Assembly (NCBI GenBank): GCA_030849465.1
Contig: JARVLF010000011.1
Coordinates: 124,001-188,000, forward strand
Direction: 5' to 3'
DNA from: Moesziomyces globuligerus
Lineage: Eukaryota > Basidiomycota > Ustilaginomycetes > Ustilaginales > Ustilaginaceae
DNA length: 64,000 nt
The notes beneath the pieces are model-generated. The model saw only the letters and a list, made by a program, of their open reading frames with translations, was not told the DNA's origin and searched no databases. Shown piece by piece: positions 9,212 to 19,500 of this stretch; position 1 is the first letter of the stretch, and each line of letters begins with the position of its first letter. Position numbers and translations under genes: made by a program.

Positions 9212-11044
9212 ATGCTGCGATCTGCTGCTCTGAGACCTTCTGCGGGCCCGCTCCTGCGCGGCGCCCTCCCGCTCCGCCGCAACCTCGCCTCCTCGGCTGC
9301 CGTCCGCGCTGAGCGTGCGGCGCCCGGTGCGCTCAACAAGTACTCGCGCATCATCACGCGGCCCAAGGACCAGGGCGCTTCCCAGGCCATGCTCTACGCC
9401 ACCGACGGCATCGAGTCCGACGAGGACCTCACCAGGGCCATGGTCGGCATCGGCTCCATCTGGTACGAGGGCAACCCGTGCAACGCCCACCTCCTCGCCA
9501 TCAGCCAGCGCGTCAAAAAGTCCGTCCAGGAAGCCGGCCTCACCGGCTACCAGTTCGGCGCCGTCGGTGTCTCGGATGGCATCTCGATGGGCACCGATGC
9601 CATGTCCTACTCTCTGCCCTCGCGCGATCTCATCGCCGACTCGGTCGAGTCCGCCTGCGGTGGCCACTGGCTCGACGGCGCCGTCGTCATCCCCGGCTGC
9701 GACAAGAACATGCCCGGCGTCCTCATGGCGCTCGGCCGTCTCAACCGCCCCGGCATCATGCTCTACGGCGGCACCATCCGTCCCGGTGGCTGCGCCAGCG
9801 TCGAGGGCACGCTCGACATCGTCTCGGCCTTCCAGTCCTACGGCCAGTACCTCGCCAACGGCGGTACGCCGGACGCCGAGAAGATCCGCTACGACACGGT
9901 CCGCAACGCCTGCCCCGGCCCGGGTGCCTGCGGCGGCATGTATACCGCCAACACCATGGCTTCGTGCGCCGAGGCGCTCGGTATGACGCTGCCCGGCAGC
10001 TCGTCGTTCCCCGCCGAGTATCCCGAGAAGATCGCCGAGGCCGAGTCGATGGGCGCGGCGATGCGCCTCATCCTCGAACGCGACATCAAGCCGCGCGACA
10101 TCATGACGCGCGGCGCATTCGAGGACGCCATCGCGCTCACCATGGTGCTCGGCGGCAGCACCAATGCGGTGCTCCACCTGATCGCCGTCGCGCACTCGGT
10201 GGGCATCCAGCTCGACATTGACGAGTTCCAGCGCATCGCCGACGCCACGCCCTTCCTCGCCGACCTCAAGCCGTCGGGCAAGTACGTGATGGAGGACGTG
10301 CACTCCAAGCTGGGCGGCATCCCCACCGTGATCCAGTACTGCATCGAGCAGAAGCTCATGAAGGGCGAGCACATGACCGTCACCGGACGGACGCTCGCCG
10401 AGAACGTCGAGCGCTGGACGCACCAGCGCGGCAAGCTGCCGGCGGGACAGGATGTGCTGCGTCCGGTCGAGAAGCCGCTCAAGTCGACGGGCCACATCCG
10501 CATCCTCAAGGGCAACCTCGCGCCGGGAGGTGCGGTGGCCAAGATCACGGGCAAGGAGGGGCTCAGCTTCACGGGTAAGGCGCGCGTGTTTGACACCGAG
10601 GATGCCATGGTCGCCGCCGTCGAGAAGGGCGAGATCAGGAAGGGCGAAAAGACGGTCATCGTGCTCCGCTACAAGGGTCCCAAGGGAGGTCCGGGCATGC
10701 CCGAGATGCTCAAGCCCACCAGTCTCATCATGGGCGCGGGACTTGGTCAGGATGTAGCCTGCTTGACCGACGGTAGGTTTTCGGGTGGAAGTCATGGCTT
10801 TGTGATTGGTCACGTGGTGCCCGAAGCGCAGGTCGGAGGTCCGATCGGCCTCGTCAAGGATGGCGACACCATCGCCATCGACGCAGAGACCAACTCGCTC
10901 GAGCTCGTCGGCGTTTCCGAAGCTGAGCTGCAACAGCGTCGCGAGCAGTGGCAGCCGCTTCCGCTCAAGCCAAAGTCGGGTCATCTGCTCAAGTTTGTCC
11001 GCAACGTCGCAGACGCCTCGCACGGATGCATCACCGACCTTTAA
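9212..11044 (+). CDS. ILV3: Dihydroxy-acid dehydratase, mitochondrial
   Basis: A single exon of 610 residues. The first ~35 residues ([20 protein letters not shown], then LRRNLASS) are Arg/Ser/Ala-rich without acids, a mitochondrial presequence. The IlvD/Edd core follows, with the three cysteines expected to hold the Fe-S cluster: C90 in NPCNAH, C163 in PGCDKNMPG, and C240 in [23 protein letters not shown] and the C-terminal signature [19 protein letters not shown] are also present. The enzyme dehydrates 2,3-dihydroxy acids to 2-oxo acids in valine, isoleucine and pantothenate synthesis. ATG 9212 was chosen because it begins the presequence; the frame is open further upstream without conserved sequence. 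Confidence 0.95.
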   Translation: MLRSAALRPSAGPLLRGALPLRRNLASSAAVRAERAAPGALNKYSRIITRPKDQGASQAMLYATDGIESDEDLTRAMVGIGSIWYEGNPCNAHLLAISQRVKKSVQEAGLTGYQFGAVGVSDGISMGTDAMSYSLPSRDLIADSVESACGGHWLDGAVVIPGCDKNMPGVLMALGRLNRPGIMLYGGTIRPGGCASVEGTLDIVSAFQSYGQYLANGGTPDAEKIRYDTVRNACPGPGACGGMYTANTMASCAEALGMTLPGSSSFPAEYPEKIAEAESMGAAMRLILERDIKPRDIMTRGAFEDAIALTMVLGGSTNAVLHLIAVAHSVGIQLDIDEFQRIADATPFLADLKPSGKYVMEDVHSKLGGIPTVIQYCIEQKLMKGEHMTVTGRTLAENVERWTHQRGKLPAGQDVLRPVEKPLKSTGHIRILKGNLAPGGAVAKITGKEGLSFTGKARVFDTEDAMVAAVEKGEIRKGEKTVIVLRYKGPKGGPGMPEMLKPTSLIMGAGLGQDVACLTDGRFSGGSHGFVIGHVVPEAQVGGPIGLVKDGDTIAIDAETNSLELVGVSEAELQQRREQWQPLPLKPKSGHLLKFVRNVADASHGCITDL

Positions 11045-11160
11045 AACCCCCCTTCTGCACTCTTGCTCACTCGATCCAACTTGCAAAGTCGGGCTTGGCT
11101 GCGCACTGTAATTCTACACACCCTGAAGACCGTCGTGCCTCTTTTGTGAAGCGTGGTGGA

Positions 11161-11174
11161 GGGGGGGGGGGGGG
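11161..11174 (+). repeat. G14 homopolymer
   Basis: Fourteen consecutive G in the 142-base gap between the convergent stops of ILV3 and the Tcd1-like gene, 12 bases from the latter's stop codon. Length may be unstable or a sequencing artefact. Confidence 0.9.
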
Positions 11175-11185
11175 AAGAACAAATT

Positions 11186-13663
11186 TTAGAAGCGGAAGAA
11201 GCCGCTTCTGCGTTCGCTTGCCATGCGGCGTTTGATCATGTGCGCGGCGTCTGGGCCCCAGACCTCTACGGGGCTTCTGCCCTTTTTGAGGACCTCTGTT
11301 TCGTGGATCTTTGCCTGTGCTCTGGAGAAGAGGGCGATGTTTTGGAAGCTGAGGGGTAGGGTTGAATCCCAACGTTCGAGCTGGGCACCCGAGAGGCTGT
11401 CGAAAGGCGGGACGACGCTGCGACCTCTAAAGACCTCTTCGAAGAGGTAGGCGATGTCGTTGACGCTGAAGGGGATGTAGTGCCTCGGACCGGCGGATGC
11501 ATCGAGTTTGGGTTGCGTACCAGGTACGGGGTGACGGGATTCCGAGACCGAGAGATCGTGGAAGAGCTTTTCGTACAGCTTCCTACGCCCCTTGAATGCG
11601 AGCGGCTCCATCTTCTGACCGCCGATCTCGCACAGGATAAACGTGGCCACCGCCAACCCAAACATCGCAGGCAAGGGTCCCAGCACGGGCAGGATGCGAA
11701 CGCGGAAATCCTCCAAAGCGGCAAGCTCGTCGACGTTGCCCCGGTGGAATTCCTCCTCGTCGAGCGGAAGCAGACGCGTGTCGGACTTTTCGGTAGAGTA
11801 GACGCAGGGGATGAAAAACGTCGGCTCCGTCGTCGCTTCGCTCTCGTCCTCGGCGGCACGCGAAAGCGAGGGCTTGAACGATGTCGAACGCGACAGAGCC
11901 GGCGAAGACGAGGGCGAAGGCGAGAGCTCCTCGACCTCGGAGACCCGACGATGGAGCGCGGGGCCGAGCTGCGTGCGCGGGGCCGAGTGGGCAGCCATAT
12001 CCACCGCCGTCGCATCCGATGCCGCCGCACTGCTCTGCGAGGCGCGTCGATCCAACCCGCCGCGCGCATCATCCTGCTCATCCAGCGGCCGCAAACTGCC
12101 ATCGCCACCCTCGTCGTCGTCGTCCGGGAGCAGAGCCGCCATCTCGTCGGACGGCGTCGTCATCGGCGTCGCATACGCACCCGAACCCATCGACGAGACG
12201 CTGCTCGCACGTCGGCTGTGCCGCGGCGCCGTCGCCACCGCCCCCGAGACCGCGCGCGAGCTCGCGCCCGAGCCGGCCGCGTTGAGCGACGTCAGGTCCG
12301 TCGCACTCCCGCTCCGCGAAGCCAACGGAGACGGCGAAGACGTCATGTGCTTCGTGAGCCGCGGCTGCAGCGCTCCACCAAACCCGTTGGCATTGGCGTT
12401 CGGGCTCGGCGCGATCTTGGGCGACGAGGCACCGCTGCTGCTACCGTTGCTCGCGGCCCTGCGCACGAGCTCGTCGCTGGCACTGGGCTTCATGGGCGTG
12501 CGGTCGAGATCCGCACCCGCCGCTGGCGCATCGAGCCTGTTGTTCTTGCCCTTCTTGGCCTTGTTGGTAGGACGGGCAGCGGACTGGGTCTGGGCCTTTT
12601 CGAGCTGTTCGGCTTGGCGTCTAGCGATGTCCTCGACCTCCTTGGGGGGGATGGGCGGCAGACCGAGCGCCCTCAAGCGGCGACGTACGCTGCGAGCCAG
12701 CGGATCCTCCGAGGTGACGCTGATGTCCGAGATCTGGATGCGGCTCGGGTCGCTCTTGGCACCTGCGCCCATGGAGCTGATGACCTTGATCTTGCGCTCT
12801 GCGCAGAAGCGCAGCAGCTCGACCTTGGTGTCGATGTTGTCGATGGCATCTACGACGTAGGTGGGATTGCCGCCGAGAAGGCGTTCTGCCTCGTCGCCGC
12901 GGAAGAGCTCGACCCAGGCCTCGAGCTTGGCCCAGGGAGCGATCTGGGCGAACTTTTCGGCGCAGCAGACGACCTTGGGACGTCCGACGTCGTCGAGCGT
13001 GGCGCAGGCGTGGCGGTTGAGCGACGAGAGCGAGACCTGGTCAAAGTCGATGAGGCGGAGGCGGGAGACGCCTGAGCGGAGGAGCATGAGCGCGGCCCAG
13101 GATCCGACGCCGCCGGCGCCGACGACGATGACAAACGCGTTGCGGATCGCCGCCATGCCCTCCTCGCCGAGGAAGCTGTAGTTGCGCGAGAGCTGTTCGC
13201 GGATGAGGCTCTCGTCCCACTGTTCGACCGACGGCTGGCGCTTGCGCGAGAGCGTGTCGGTGCGACCGATGGTCTCTGCGCGCGAGGGCGCAGCGGGCGA
13301 CTGGGGGAGGTGGTGGTTGGAGGAGAAGCTAGTCGAGTTGCGCAGCTGCGATGCCGGACGGAGCGAGTTGCTCTGCAGACCCGAGAGGTAGCGGGGCGTG
13401 CCGCCGTCGGTGGAGGAAGAGGCCTCGTCGCGGTGGAGGTCGAAGCGCTGGAGGCGGTCGGTGGTCTGGGCGCTGGCCGACTTGGAGACGGATTCCGAGA
13501 GGTCCTGTCGCTTCTTGCGGCGCGTGACGCGCTGCGTGCCAAAGATGGCGGCTGCGGTGGCGAGGGACGATCCGATGGCGACCGATCCGATGAGGAGGGC
13601 GTTCCTACCGCTCGGCGTCGAGAGCGAGGAGAGCCATGACGAGGAGGAGGACGAGTCGGACAT
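11186..13663 (-). CDS. Tcd1-like ThiF/E1-type tRNA threonylcarbamoyladenosine dehydratase
   Basis: A single exon of 825 residues with a checked ATG at 13663. An N-terminal hydrophobic segment (LLIGSVAIGSSLATAAAIFG, about 23-42) is followed by basic residues, as in the outer-mitochondrial-membrane Tcd proteins. The ThiF fold shows the nucleotide-binding GAGGVG at 182-187, then LRLIDFDQVSLSSLNRHA, VVDAIDNIDTK and ISSMGAGAKSDPSRIQ. The family's C-terminal block (FFIPCVYSTEKSDTRLLPL, RVRILPVLGPLPAMFGL) is also present. The family converts t6A37 of tRNA to its cyclic form using ATP. About 240 residues of Ser/Ala-rich low-complexity sequence separate the ThiF core from the C-terminal block, making the protein far longer than yeast Tcd1. 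Convergent with ILV3. Confidence 0.85.
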   Translation of the reverse strand: MSDSSSSSSWLSSLSTPSGRNALLIGSVAIGSSLATAAAIFGTQRVTRRKKRQDLSESVSKSASAQTTDRLQRFDLHRDEASSSTDGGTPRYLSGLQSNSLRPASQLRNSTSFSSNHHLPQSPAAPSRAETIGRTDTLSRKRQPSVEQWDESLIREQLSRNYSFLGEEGMAAIRNAFVIVVGAGGVGSWAALMLLRSGVSRLRLIDFDQVSLSSLNRHACATLDDVGRPKVVCCAEKFAQIAPWAKLEAWVELFRGDEAERLLGGNPTYVVDAIDNIDTKVELLRFCAERKIKVISSMGAGAKSDPSRIQISDISVTSEDPLARSVRRRLRALGLPPIPPKEVEDIARRQAEQLEKAQTQSAARPTNKAKKGKNNRLDAPAAGADLDRTPMKPSASDELVRRAASNGSSSGASSPKIAPSPNANANGFGGALQPRLTKHMTSSPSPLASRSGSATDLTSLNAAGSGASSRAVSGAVATAPRHSRRASSVSSMGSGAYATPMTTPSDEMAALLPDDDDEGGDGSLRPLDEQDDARGGLDRRASQSSAAASDATAVDMAAHSAPRTQLGPALHRRVSEVEELSPSPSSSPALSRSTSFKPSLSRAAEDESEATTEPTFFIPCVYSTEKSDTRLLPLDEEEFHRGNVDELAALEDFRVRILPVLGPLPAMFGLAVATFILCEIGGQKMEPLAFKGRRKLYEKLFHDLSVSESRHPVPGTQPKLDASAGPRHYIPFSVNDIAYLFEEVFRGRSVVPPFDSLSGAQLERWDSTLPLSFQNIALFSRAQAKIHETEVLKKGRSPVEVWGPDAAHMIKRRMASERRSGFFRF

Positions 13664-14182
13664 GGCCAGGGCAAGCAGACGTGCTGCGTCGAAGGCAGTA
13701 TGGGACGAAGATGGGGCGAGTGCTCAGCGCCCTACTGCTGTCGAGACCAGCGCGCGAGAAGACGAACCGTTGATGGGGAGTAGGGTGCGGAAAGGGTGGA
13801 GTGGAAGGTATGGATGCAATCCAGCGACGCACGCTCAAGTCTGGATCTTTCTTGCAGCTCCACTTTGCAACCACGTTTTTTCGCCCTTTTTTGCGCCTTG
13901 ACACGATCCCTTTTTTTTAAGATAATCCCTTTCATTCCTCACGTGGAGAATTGCACGCAGCAGCAGGCGAGAAAGAAAGGGGGTCACGTAGCAGCCAACT
14001 CCTCAAGGTCTGATCAAGGATGTGTGTGGAAGCCGGCACGAATCAGGCGTATACGGTGCTTGTTGGAGCAAGCGTGGAAGACGTGCTGCAGTAGAAGAAG
14101 TGGGGAGGCGAGACAAAAACAAAAAACGGGGCTGCTGCCTCTGTTTCGAAGCCCCCTTATTAGAATGATGCTAAAAAACATT
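13664..14182. other. Intergenic between Tcd1-like gene and tRNA-Thr
   Basis: Promoter side of the Tcd1-like gene. It contains a T8 run near 13911 and no supported gene. Confidence 0.5.
14173..14178 (-). terminator. RNA polymerase III T6 terminator
   Basis: Six T on the minus strand, starting five bases after the 3' end of the tRNA-Thr gene. This is the usual Pol III stop signal. Confidence 0.75.
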
Positions 14183-14302
14183 GCCCGCAACCCGGTTTGA
14201 ACGAGTGACCTTCAGTTGATGAAAAATTCCCACAAGCGCAGAACGACGCGAGGGGAGACGTCTTGGTACAAGACTGATGCTCTACCACTAAGCTATACGG
14301 GC
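14183..14302 (-). tRNA. tRNA-Thr (anticodon UGU) with ~49-nt intron
   Basis: The minus strand folds as a tRNA. Acceptor arms GCCCGTA and TGCGGGC pair (one G-T); the D arm is GCTT/GAGC. The anticodon stem TCAGT pairs perfectly with ACTGA once an intron is removed one base 3' of the anticodon. The T arm is ACTCG-TTCAAAC-CGGGT. With this stem the loop reads C-T-TGT-A, so the anticodon is TGT (Thr). Exons are about 36 and 35 nt, with an intron of about 49 nt at the canonical position after base 37. A Tyr reading (GTA) was considered, but it would leave the anticodon stem unpaired. Confidence 0.85.
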
Positions 14303-14890
14303 GTCTCACTGCACGTGCGAGCCGGCTTGCATTTATGTATCTGTTGCACATTTAGATCGATTTCTTGCGCGACATCGTACACATGAACGAGCTGATGTGC
14401 TTCGACATTCGACACGAGGCAGGAGACTATCTATGGCATGAGACGATACGGATAATGTTACTGCGAGCAGGCTGATGTCAAGCTGATCGAGTTGGTCACG
14501 AGCGAGAATATGTGGGAGAGAGGGAGATCATATGACCTGCGCATCGTCAGTTGCCTCTGTCGACGGAGAAGCATTCGGGGTGTTCCGAGCGGGGCCGAAA
14601 AGGAAGCCGCAAGCAAGCCGCGAATCTAGCCGAGGCTGAACTTGAGCGGGCATCTGGGCGGGGCAATTCGTTCAGAGCGGCCTAATTTCGCTCGCTCGCG
14701 CGGCAACGACACGCGACATCCTCTCTCCACCTGCCAGGTCCGTGCGACCCGCTCAACCCGCGCCCACCTCGTCTCGCATATGGTTTATAAACTCGCTCAG
14801 CCACGCCGCAGATCGCCACTTTGCCCAACCCACGCCCCAACGCGAGCACACCGAGCAAACCTCGCTCCCTGTCGAAACACATCCGCAACC
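14303..14890. other. Upstream region of tRNA-Thr and alcohol dehydrogenase
   Basis: A divergent promoter region. It holds a TATA element at 14784-14791 and no gene. Confidence 0.5.
14784..14791 (+). promoter_or_regulatory. TATA box of alcohol dehydrogenase gene
   Basis: TTTATAAA, 107 bases before the ATG at 14891, a good distance for a core promoter. Motif match only. Confidence 0.5.
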
Positions 14891-15958
14891 ATGTCGGCAC
14901 CCACTACGATGAAGGCGGTGGTCATCCAGGGCCCCGAGAAGGTGGCCGTGGTCGAACGACCGATCCCCAAGCCGGGCCCGGGCGAGGTGGTGGTCAAGGT
15001 CAACCTCGCCGCGCTCTGCGGCTCGGATCTGCACATCTACCGCGGACACCAGCCCGTGCCCCACTACGACTTTGTGCTCGGCCACGAGTTTGTCGGCTCG
15101 ATCCACGAGATCGGCGAGGGCATCACAAAGTGGAAGCACGGCGACAAGGTGGTTTCGCCCTTTACCGTCTCGTGCGGCGACTGCTTCTTTTGCGATCGCC
15201 AGCAGACCGGTCGCTGCGTCAAGTCGCGCGTCTTTGGCTCCGTGCCTCTGGACGGCGCTCAGGCAGAGTACGTGCTCGTGCCGCTGGCGGATACCACGCT
15301 CTACCCCATCCCCGCCGACGTGCCCGACGAAATCATGCTCCTCACCGCAGACATCTTCCCCACGGGCTACTTTGTCGCCAACAACGCCTACACCATGCTC
15401 AACTCGGCCGAACGCAAGGACGCCACCGCCGTCGTCATCGGCTGCGGGCCCGTCGGCCTCTGCGCCATCACCGCAGCCTGCTCGTTCTTCTCCAAGGTCT
15501 ACGCCATCGATTCGGTCCCCGACCGCCTCGCCGAAGCCAAGAAGCACGGCGCCATCCCCATCCACCTCACCGACGACGATCCGGTCCAGGTGCTCAAGGA
15601 CGCCACGCAGGGCAGGGGCGCCGACGTCGCGCTCGAAGTCGTCGGCGCACAGGACGCGCTCAAGCTCGCCGTCAAGATCGTACGCAACTTTGGCGTCGTC
15701 TCGTCCTGCGGCATCCACACCCACGCCGTCACGATGGAGGGCTTGGATCTGTACAACAAGAACCTCCGCTTCCAGTTCGGTCGCTGCCCCGTCCGCGCCG
15801 TCTTTGACCCCGCCGTCAAACTCCTCGCAAAACACCACGACCTCTTCCAGAGCTTTATCCAACACACCCGCCCCATCGAAGACGCCCCCGAATACTACCG
15901 TCTCTTCAACGACCGCAAGGTGCTCAAGACCGTCTTCAAGATGAACCATCCGCAGTAA
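14891..15958 (+). CDS. Zinc-dependent medium-chain alcohol dehydrogenase
   Basis: A single exon of 355 residues starting MSAPTTMKAVVIQGPEKVAV. The catalytic zinc-site region CGSDLHIYRG, then GHEFVGSI (GHE motif), is followed by a structural-zinc-like cysteine group CGDCFFCDRQQTGRC. The Rossmann motif is VIGCGPVGLCAI, and the next strand ends AIDSVPDRL, where the acidic residue suggests NAD(H) preference. The fold is the MDR superfamily; substrate cannot be told from sequence. Similar fungal proteins include alcohol, sorbitol and formaldehyde-type dehydrogenases. It is convergent with the RING gene, 93 bases apart. ATG 14891 sits in a good context (AACCATG) and starts the conserved domain; the frame is open upstream without homology. 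Confidence 0.9.
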   Translation: MSAPTTMKAVVIQGPEKVAVVERPIPKPGPGEVVVKVNLAALCGSDLHIYRGHQPVPHYDFVLGHEFVGSIHEIGEGITKWKHGDKVVSPFTVSCGDCFFCDRQQTGRCVKSRVFGSVPLDGAQAEYVLVPLADTTLYPIPADVPDEIMLLTADIFPTGYFVANNAYTMLNSAERKDATAVVIGCGPVGLCAITAACSFFSKVYAIDSVPDRLAEAKKHGAIPIHLTDDDPVQVLKDATQGRGADVALEVVGAQDALKLAVKIVRNFGVVSSCGIHTHAVTMEGLDLYNKNLRFQFGRCPVRAVFDPAVKLLAKHHDLFQSFIQHTRPIEDAPEYYRLFNDRKVLKTVFKMNHPQ

Positions 15959-16051
15959 TCGAATCTCCCTCCCCCGCTTGCCCTTTTTAAAAAAACAAAA
16001 CGCGATCACCGTGTTGGACTTTGTGTGCTTCAAGTCGGTGTGTGTGTAGGC

Positions 16052-18352
16052 TCAGGGGATGTAGAGGCGGCTGAAGGCGTGGACGGGAGTGCGGCAGGTG
16101 GGGCAGAGGTGAGTTTGGTGCGTCGAGAGCGTGGAGCGCGAGGGGGGTTGCGAGGCGAGGTGTTCGCGGCAGTCCATGCAGAGCGCGAGGCAGCGGCAGG
16201 GCCAGCAGATGACGTTGCGTTCCTCGGTGCAGCAGACGACGCACAGTCGGCGCGCCTCGTCCGGCCGCACTGCCCTCACCCCGTTGGATGCAGGTCGTCG
16301 ATCGAGCAACGCCGTTGCCAGCCGTGCGTCGTCGAGGTTGGCTGGGAGCAGCGCCGTGTATCGCGAGCGCGTCAGCGGCGACGCAGACGGCCGCGTAAGG
16401 TGCGCGAGCAAAAGACGCTGGAACGCCTCGTTGCCAGTCGCCACCTGCCTCGACATGTCCCCCTCGTCGTCGTGTGAGTTGAGCTCGGCCAGAAGCAGCG
16501 ACACCTCGTCCGCCCCAACCTCGTCCACATCCACGTCCGAGCCCGCTGCAACCGAGTCCGTATCCCCCTCCTCGGATCCGCAAAAGTCGTCGTCCTCCTC
16601 CTCGTCTTGCCACCCTCCCACCCTCTCGGCCCCAAGACCACCCTGCGCTGCTACATCGGTGTCGGTTCGAGATTCCATCCACCCGCGTTGCGCTGCGAGT
16701 GTCGGTGCTGCGACGCGCGTGCGTCGTGCTTCTCGGCGCTGGCGTTGCTCCTGAGCCTGCATTGCCTGCCGAGCCTCTCTTCTCGTCTCGCCATTCGTGC
16801 CGTGCCATGCGAGCCGCGCGAGCCTCAAGAGCCTGTACACCCAGCCGGGCACGACGGGCTCGTACCCGACGCAGCGCAGCGCCTTGCTCGCCGCCATGGC
16901 CGCAATGCTGCGCAGCACCAAGAGCGTCGCGCCCACAAACTCGAGCAGCGCCCTCAGCCTGCCGAGGCCGGCGTGTCGGAGCGACCAGCTCGCAGCGCGC
17001 GGTGCGCCCGCCTCGAACCTCACCTCCTTGACCTCCAACCCCAACCCACCTTGGGTCGCGTACGACGCCGCGCCCGACGTGGCGGGGTTGGAGGCGGTGT
17101 GGAGCGGATGGACGAGTTCGAGATTGCCTGTGGTGCTAAGTTCGAGGTAAGGTGCGTTCAAGACGACGAGGTCGTCGGCCTGACGCTCCATGCCCGTGAG
17201 CCGCGTCGACTCCATGCACGCCGTGCCGAGCTTGAAGAGCGCCATGGACCAGTCCTCGTCCATGGCGGGGAGGTTGGAGCGCGAAAAGAGCAGACGATGC
17301 CACTCGACGCTGCCTTCGAGCAGCAGCATCGTCGTCGCATGCAGCGCCATGGTCAGCGCGACGATGAGCACGAGCGCAATCTCGGGCGCGCGACTGAGCG
17401 CCTCGAGCACCGGATAGCGTCCCGTCGACGCCGCCACCGCATAGTGCGCCAACGAGGCGATGCCAAAGATGCCCGAGATCAGCAGCCGCGGCGCGAGCAC
17501 CGGCCGACGGCAGCGAGACAGCGAGATGGCAAAGAGCTGGAGCAGTTGGAGGAGGACGCAGAGGTAGACGTGTTCGTTGGCCGGCGCGTCGGGCGAAAAC
17601 GAGTGGAAGTGGAGCAGAAAAGCAAAGCCGACCAGGTTGAACGCCGGCGGTTCCTCGCGGTCCGCATCGAGGTTGCGCACCATCGTGTTGCTCACCACCG
17701 CCACGCACGTCGAGGTGAAAGCGGCCCAGAAGGCCGCGGCGTCGCGCGCGCGCAGCAGCGCATCTCGACTGCTCGTGCCGAACCTATCTCGTGCCCAGCC
17801 ATCGACAGGCGTATGCGCGAGCCACGTATCCCTCCACGCCGTTGTCGTCGTCTTGGTCAGCACGACGTAGAGCGGATTCGAGGGTGCGAGGAACGCATCC
17901 ACCACGACGGTCGTCAGGATGAGCACGGCGCGTGCGAGGAGGACGAGGCTCGGCAGGCGGAGTGCGAGCCTCTGGAGGGGCGAGAGGCGATGCCTCGCAC
18001 CGCCGCGGGGTCGGCAGATGTGCTGCACGCGGTTGTTGACGATGGCCACCACCGCCAGCGCCAGCGCATACCGGCTCGTCACAAAGCTCCACGGACTGTC
18101 GCCAAACCCCTCCCACGCCTCGACGCGCTCCAGCTCGTCGTCCTGCGCATAGCGTCTGGTCGAGGTGCGGTCGTACGAGGGACGATGCGATGCGTCGGAT
18201 CGCCATCCGACTGCGCCGTTCGGATGCGCGTCGTCCAGAAGCTCGTCGAGCGGCGGAAAGAGAAAGTCGTACGTGGCCCGGAGCGGCGGGCCGGCAGTCG
18301 AGGCGAGCCACTCGGTGCCCGTGTAGAGCGTATCCACGACCGAGCGTGGCAT
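16052..18352 (-). CDS. Multi-pass membrane RING protein, Asi1/Asi3-like ubiquitin ligase
   Basis: A single exon of 766 residues. About six or seven hydrophobic segments lie between residues 85 and 350 (e.g. RYALALAVVAIVNN, LILTTVVVDAFLA, EIALVLIVALTMALHA). A long soluble region with an acidic patch follows. The C-terminus (about 700-760) is a cysteine-rich module: CVVC, then ICWPCRC and LALCMDC, and finally CPTC. The PCRCLxLCxxC spacing with Arg in place of the usual His resembles the RING of yeast Asi1/Asi3, inner-nuclear-membrane ligases, rather than a standard C3HC4. Function is inferred from this architecture. I start at 18352 because that ATG has A at -3; another ATG at 18463 adds 37 residues. 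Confidence 0.6.
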   Translation of the reverse strand: MPRSVVDTLYTGTEWLASTAGPPLRATYDFLFPPLDELLDDAHPNGAVGWRSDASHRPSYDRTSTRRYAQDDELERVEAWEGFGDSPWSFVTSRYALALAVVAIVNNRVQHICRPRGGARHRLSPLQRLALRLPSLVLLARAVLILTTVVVDAFLAPSNPLYVVLTKTTTTAWRDTWLAHTPVDGWARDRFGTSSRDALLRARDAAAFWAAFTSTCVAVVSNTMVRNLDADREEPPAFNLVGFAFLLHFHSFSPDAPANEHVYLCVLLQLLQLFAISLSRCRRPVLAPRLLISGIFGIASLAHYAVAASTGRYPVLEALSRAPEIALVLIVALTMALHATTMLLLEGSVEWHRLLFSRSNLPAMDEDWSMALFKLGTACMESTRLTGMERQADDLVVLNAPYLELSTTGNLELVHPLHTASNPATSGAASYATQGGLGLEVKEVRFEAGAPRAASWSLRHAGLGRLRALLEFVGATLLVLRSIAAMAASKALRCVGYEPVVPGWVYRLLRLARLAWHGTNGETRREARQAMQAQEQRQRREARRTRVAAPTLAAQRGWMESRTDTDVAAQGGLGAERVGGWQDEEEDDDFCGSEEGDTDSVAAGSDVDVDEVGADEVSLLLAELNSHDDEGDMSRQVATGNEAFQRLLLAHLTRPSASPLTRSRYTALLPANLDDARLATALLDRRPASNGVRAVRPDEARRLCVVCCTEERNVICWPCRCLALCMDCREHLASQPPSRSTLSTHQTHLCPTCRTPVHAFSRLYIP

Positions 18353-19500
18353 CGTCACCGCAGCGAAAGCTTGCCACCCGAGTATCGTCCCGGGTCCGCT
18401 GCCACCTTGCCTTGTGGTCGATTCGGTGAGCAGGATGTGGGTCCGAAGGATACCAAGCTTCATTAGCCGCAAGCACCGGCCAGCCTCGGAAATACGCCTC
18501 CGAATCCGATTTCCGACATCCCATCGACGTGGAGGTCACCGCCAGTCACCGCCAGTCAGCGCCAGCCAACGAGGTCGGCGTGCTCAGATCTCACCCTTGG
18601 CCGATAAGTTGGCAGATCAGCAAGGCTCGTGGCTGTGTTGAACGACTGCCATCTTTGCTGCGCAACACAGGTCTTGCTATGGTTCATAGCGAAGCGGGGG
18701 ATGTCATAGCAGCGAGGGGCACACTGTGCCTTGAATTCACGCGACTCGCCTCAGACTGAAGCGTTGAACCAAGCTCGAGGTGTCCGAAAAGCGACAAACG
18801 GTACAGCTTCAGCGTCGCCGCTCAGGCCAAGGCAAAGGAAAGGGGTTGGAAGGCGTGGGAAGGGGTAGAAGCGAAGGGCTGAGGAGCGTGTGGGGTTGTA
18901 ATTTACAGCAGGAGCAGCAGCGGCGGTGAGTGTGGGGAGGATATGCTGCCAGAGCTTCTGAAAAAGGATCTCCATAAGGGGGGGGGGGGTTTCTTCCAAC
19001 AGCAAAAGGGTAGCTCTAGCACCGCCTCTCAGTCAAGCACCGGCGAGACGGCAAGCGCGGCAGAACGAAGCGGCATGGTCTTGAGAGCGTGTGTGCGTTG
19101 CTCACAACAGCGGCAGCAGCGGCAGTGGGGGCAGTAGGGGCAGTAGGGGAGGGGGGTAAGGTGGCGGGGCGATGACTGGCGGCATTCAAGTTCAGACGGC
19201 ATCTCGATCGAGGCTTTGGGACTTGTCTCTACGCAGTGAATCTGGGGGGTATTTCTTCGAGCAGTGAATGATGAGTGTGCCCTTGCAACCGCCGCCGGCG
19301 CCGGCGGCAAAGAGGGAGGCAAGGAGAGAGTGTGGCAGAGACCGTGGTGCGGAGGATACAAGACGAGTGCAGGAAGTTTCCATGAAGCGAGATTGCAGGA
19401 TAGAAAAAAGGTAAACGGAATGGGCCGAGAACAAAAGAGTGTCCGTGACAGAAACAATAATACCAAGCGAAAACCAACAAAGAACAGCGAGTCTGTGGGG
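18353..19500. other. Intergenic 1.15 kb, RING gene promoter and protease 3' flank
   Basis: No supported gene. It contains a 10-base unit repeated about three times (GTCACCGCCA-like, 18535-18565), a G12 run at 18978-18989, and G-rich repeats (GGGGCAGTA) around 19115-19150. Confidence 0.5.
18978..18989 (+). repeat. G12 homopolymer
   Basis: Twelve consecutive G in the intergenic region, 3' of the aspartic protease gene. Confidence 0.9.

Noticed and set aside
9083..11086. 667-codon antisense frame across ILV3
   Set aside because: A shadow of the biased codon usage of ILV3; no domain of its own.
16607..18466. 619-codon frame opposite the RING gene
   Set aside because: Mirror of the membrane RING gene, Arg-rich, with no recognisable motif.
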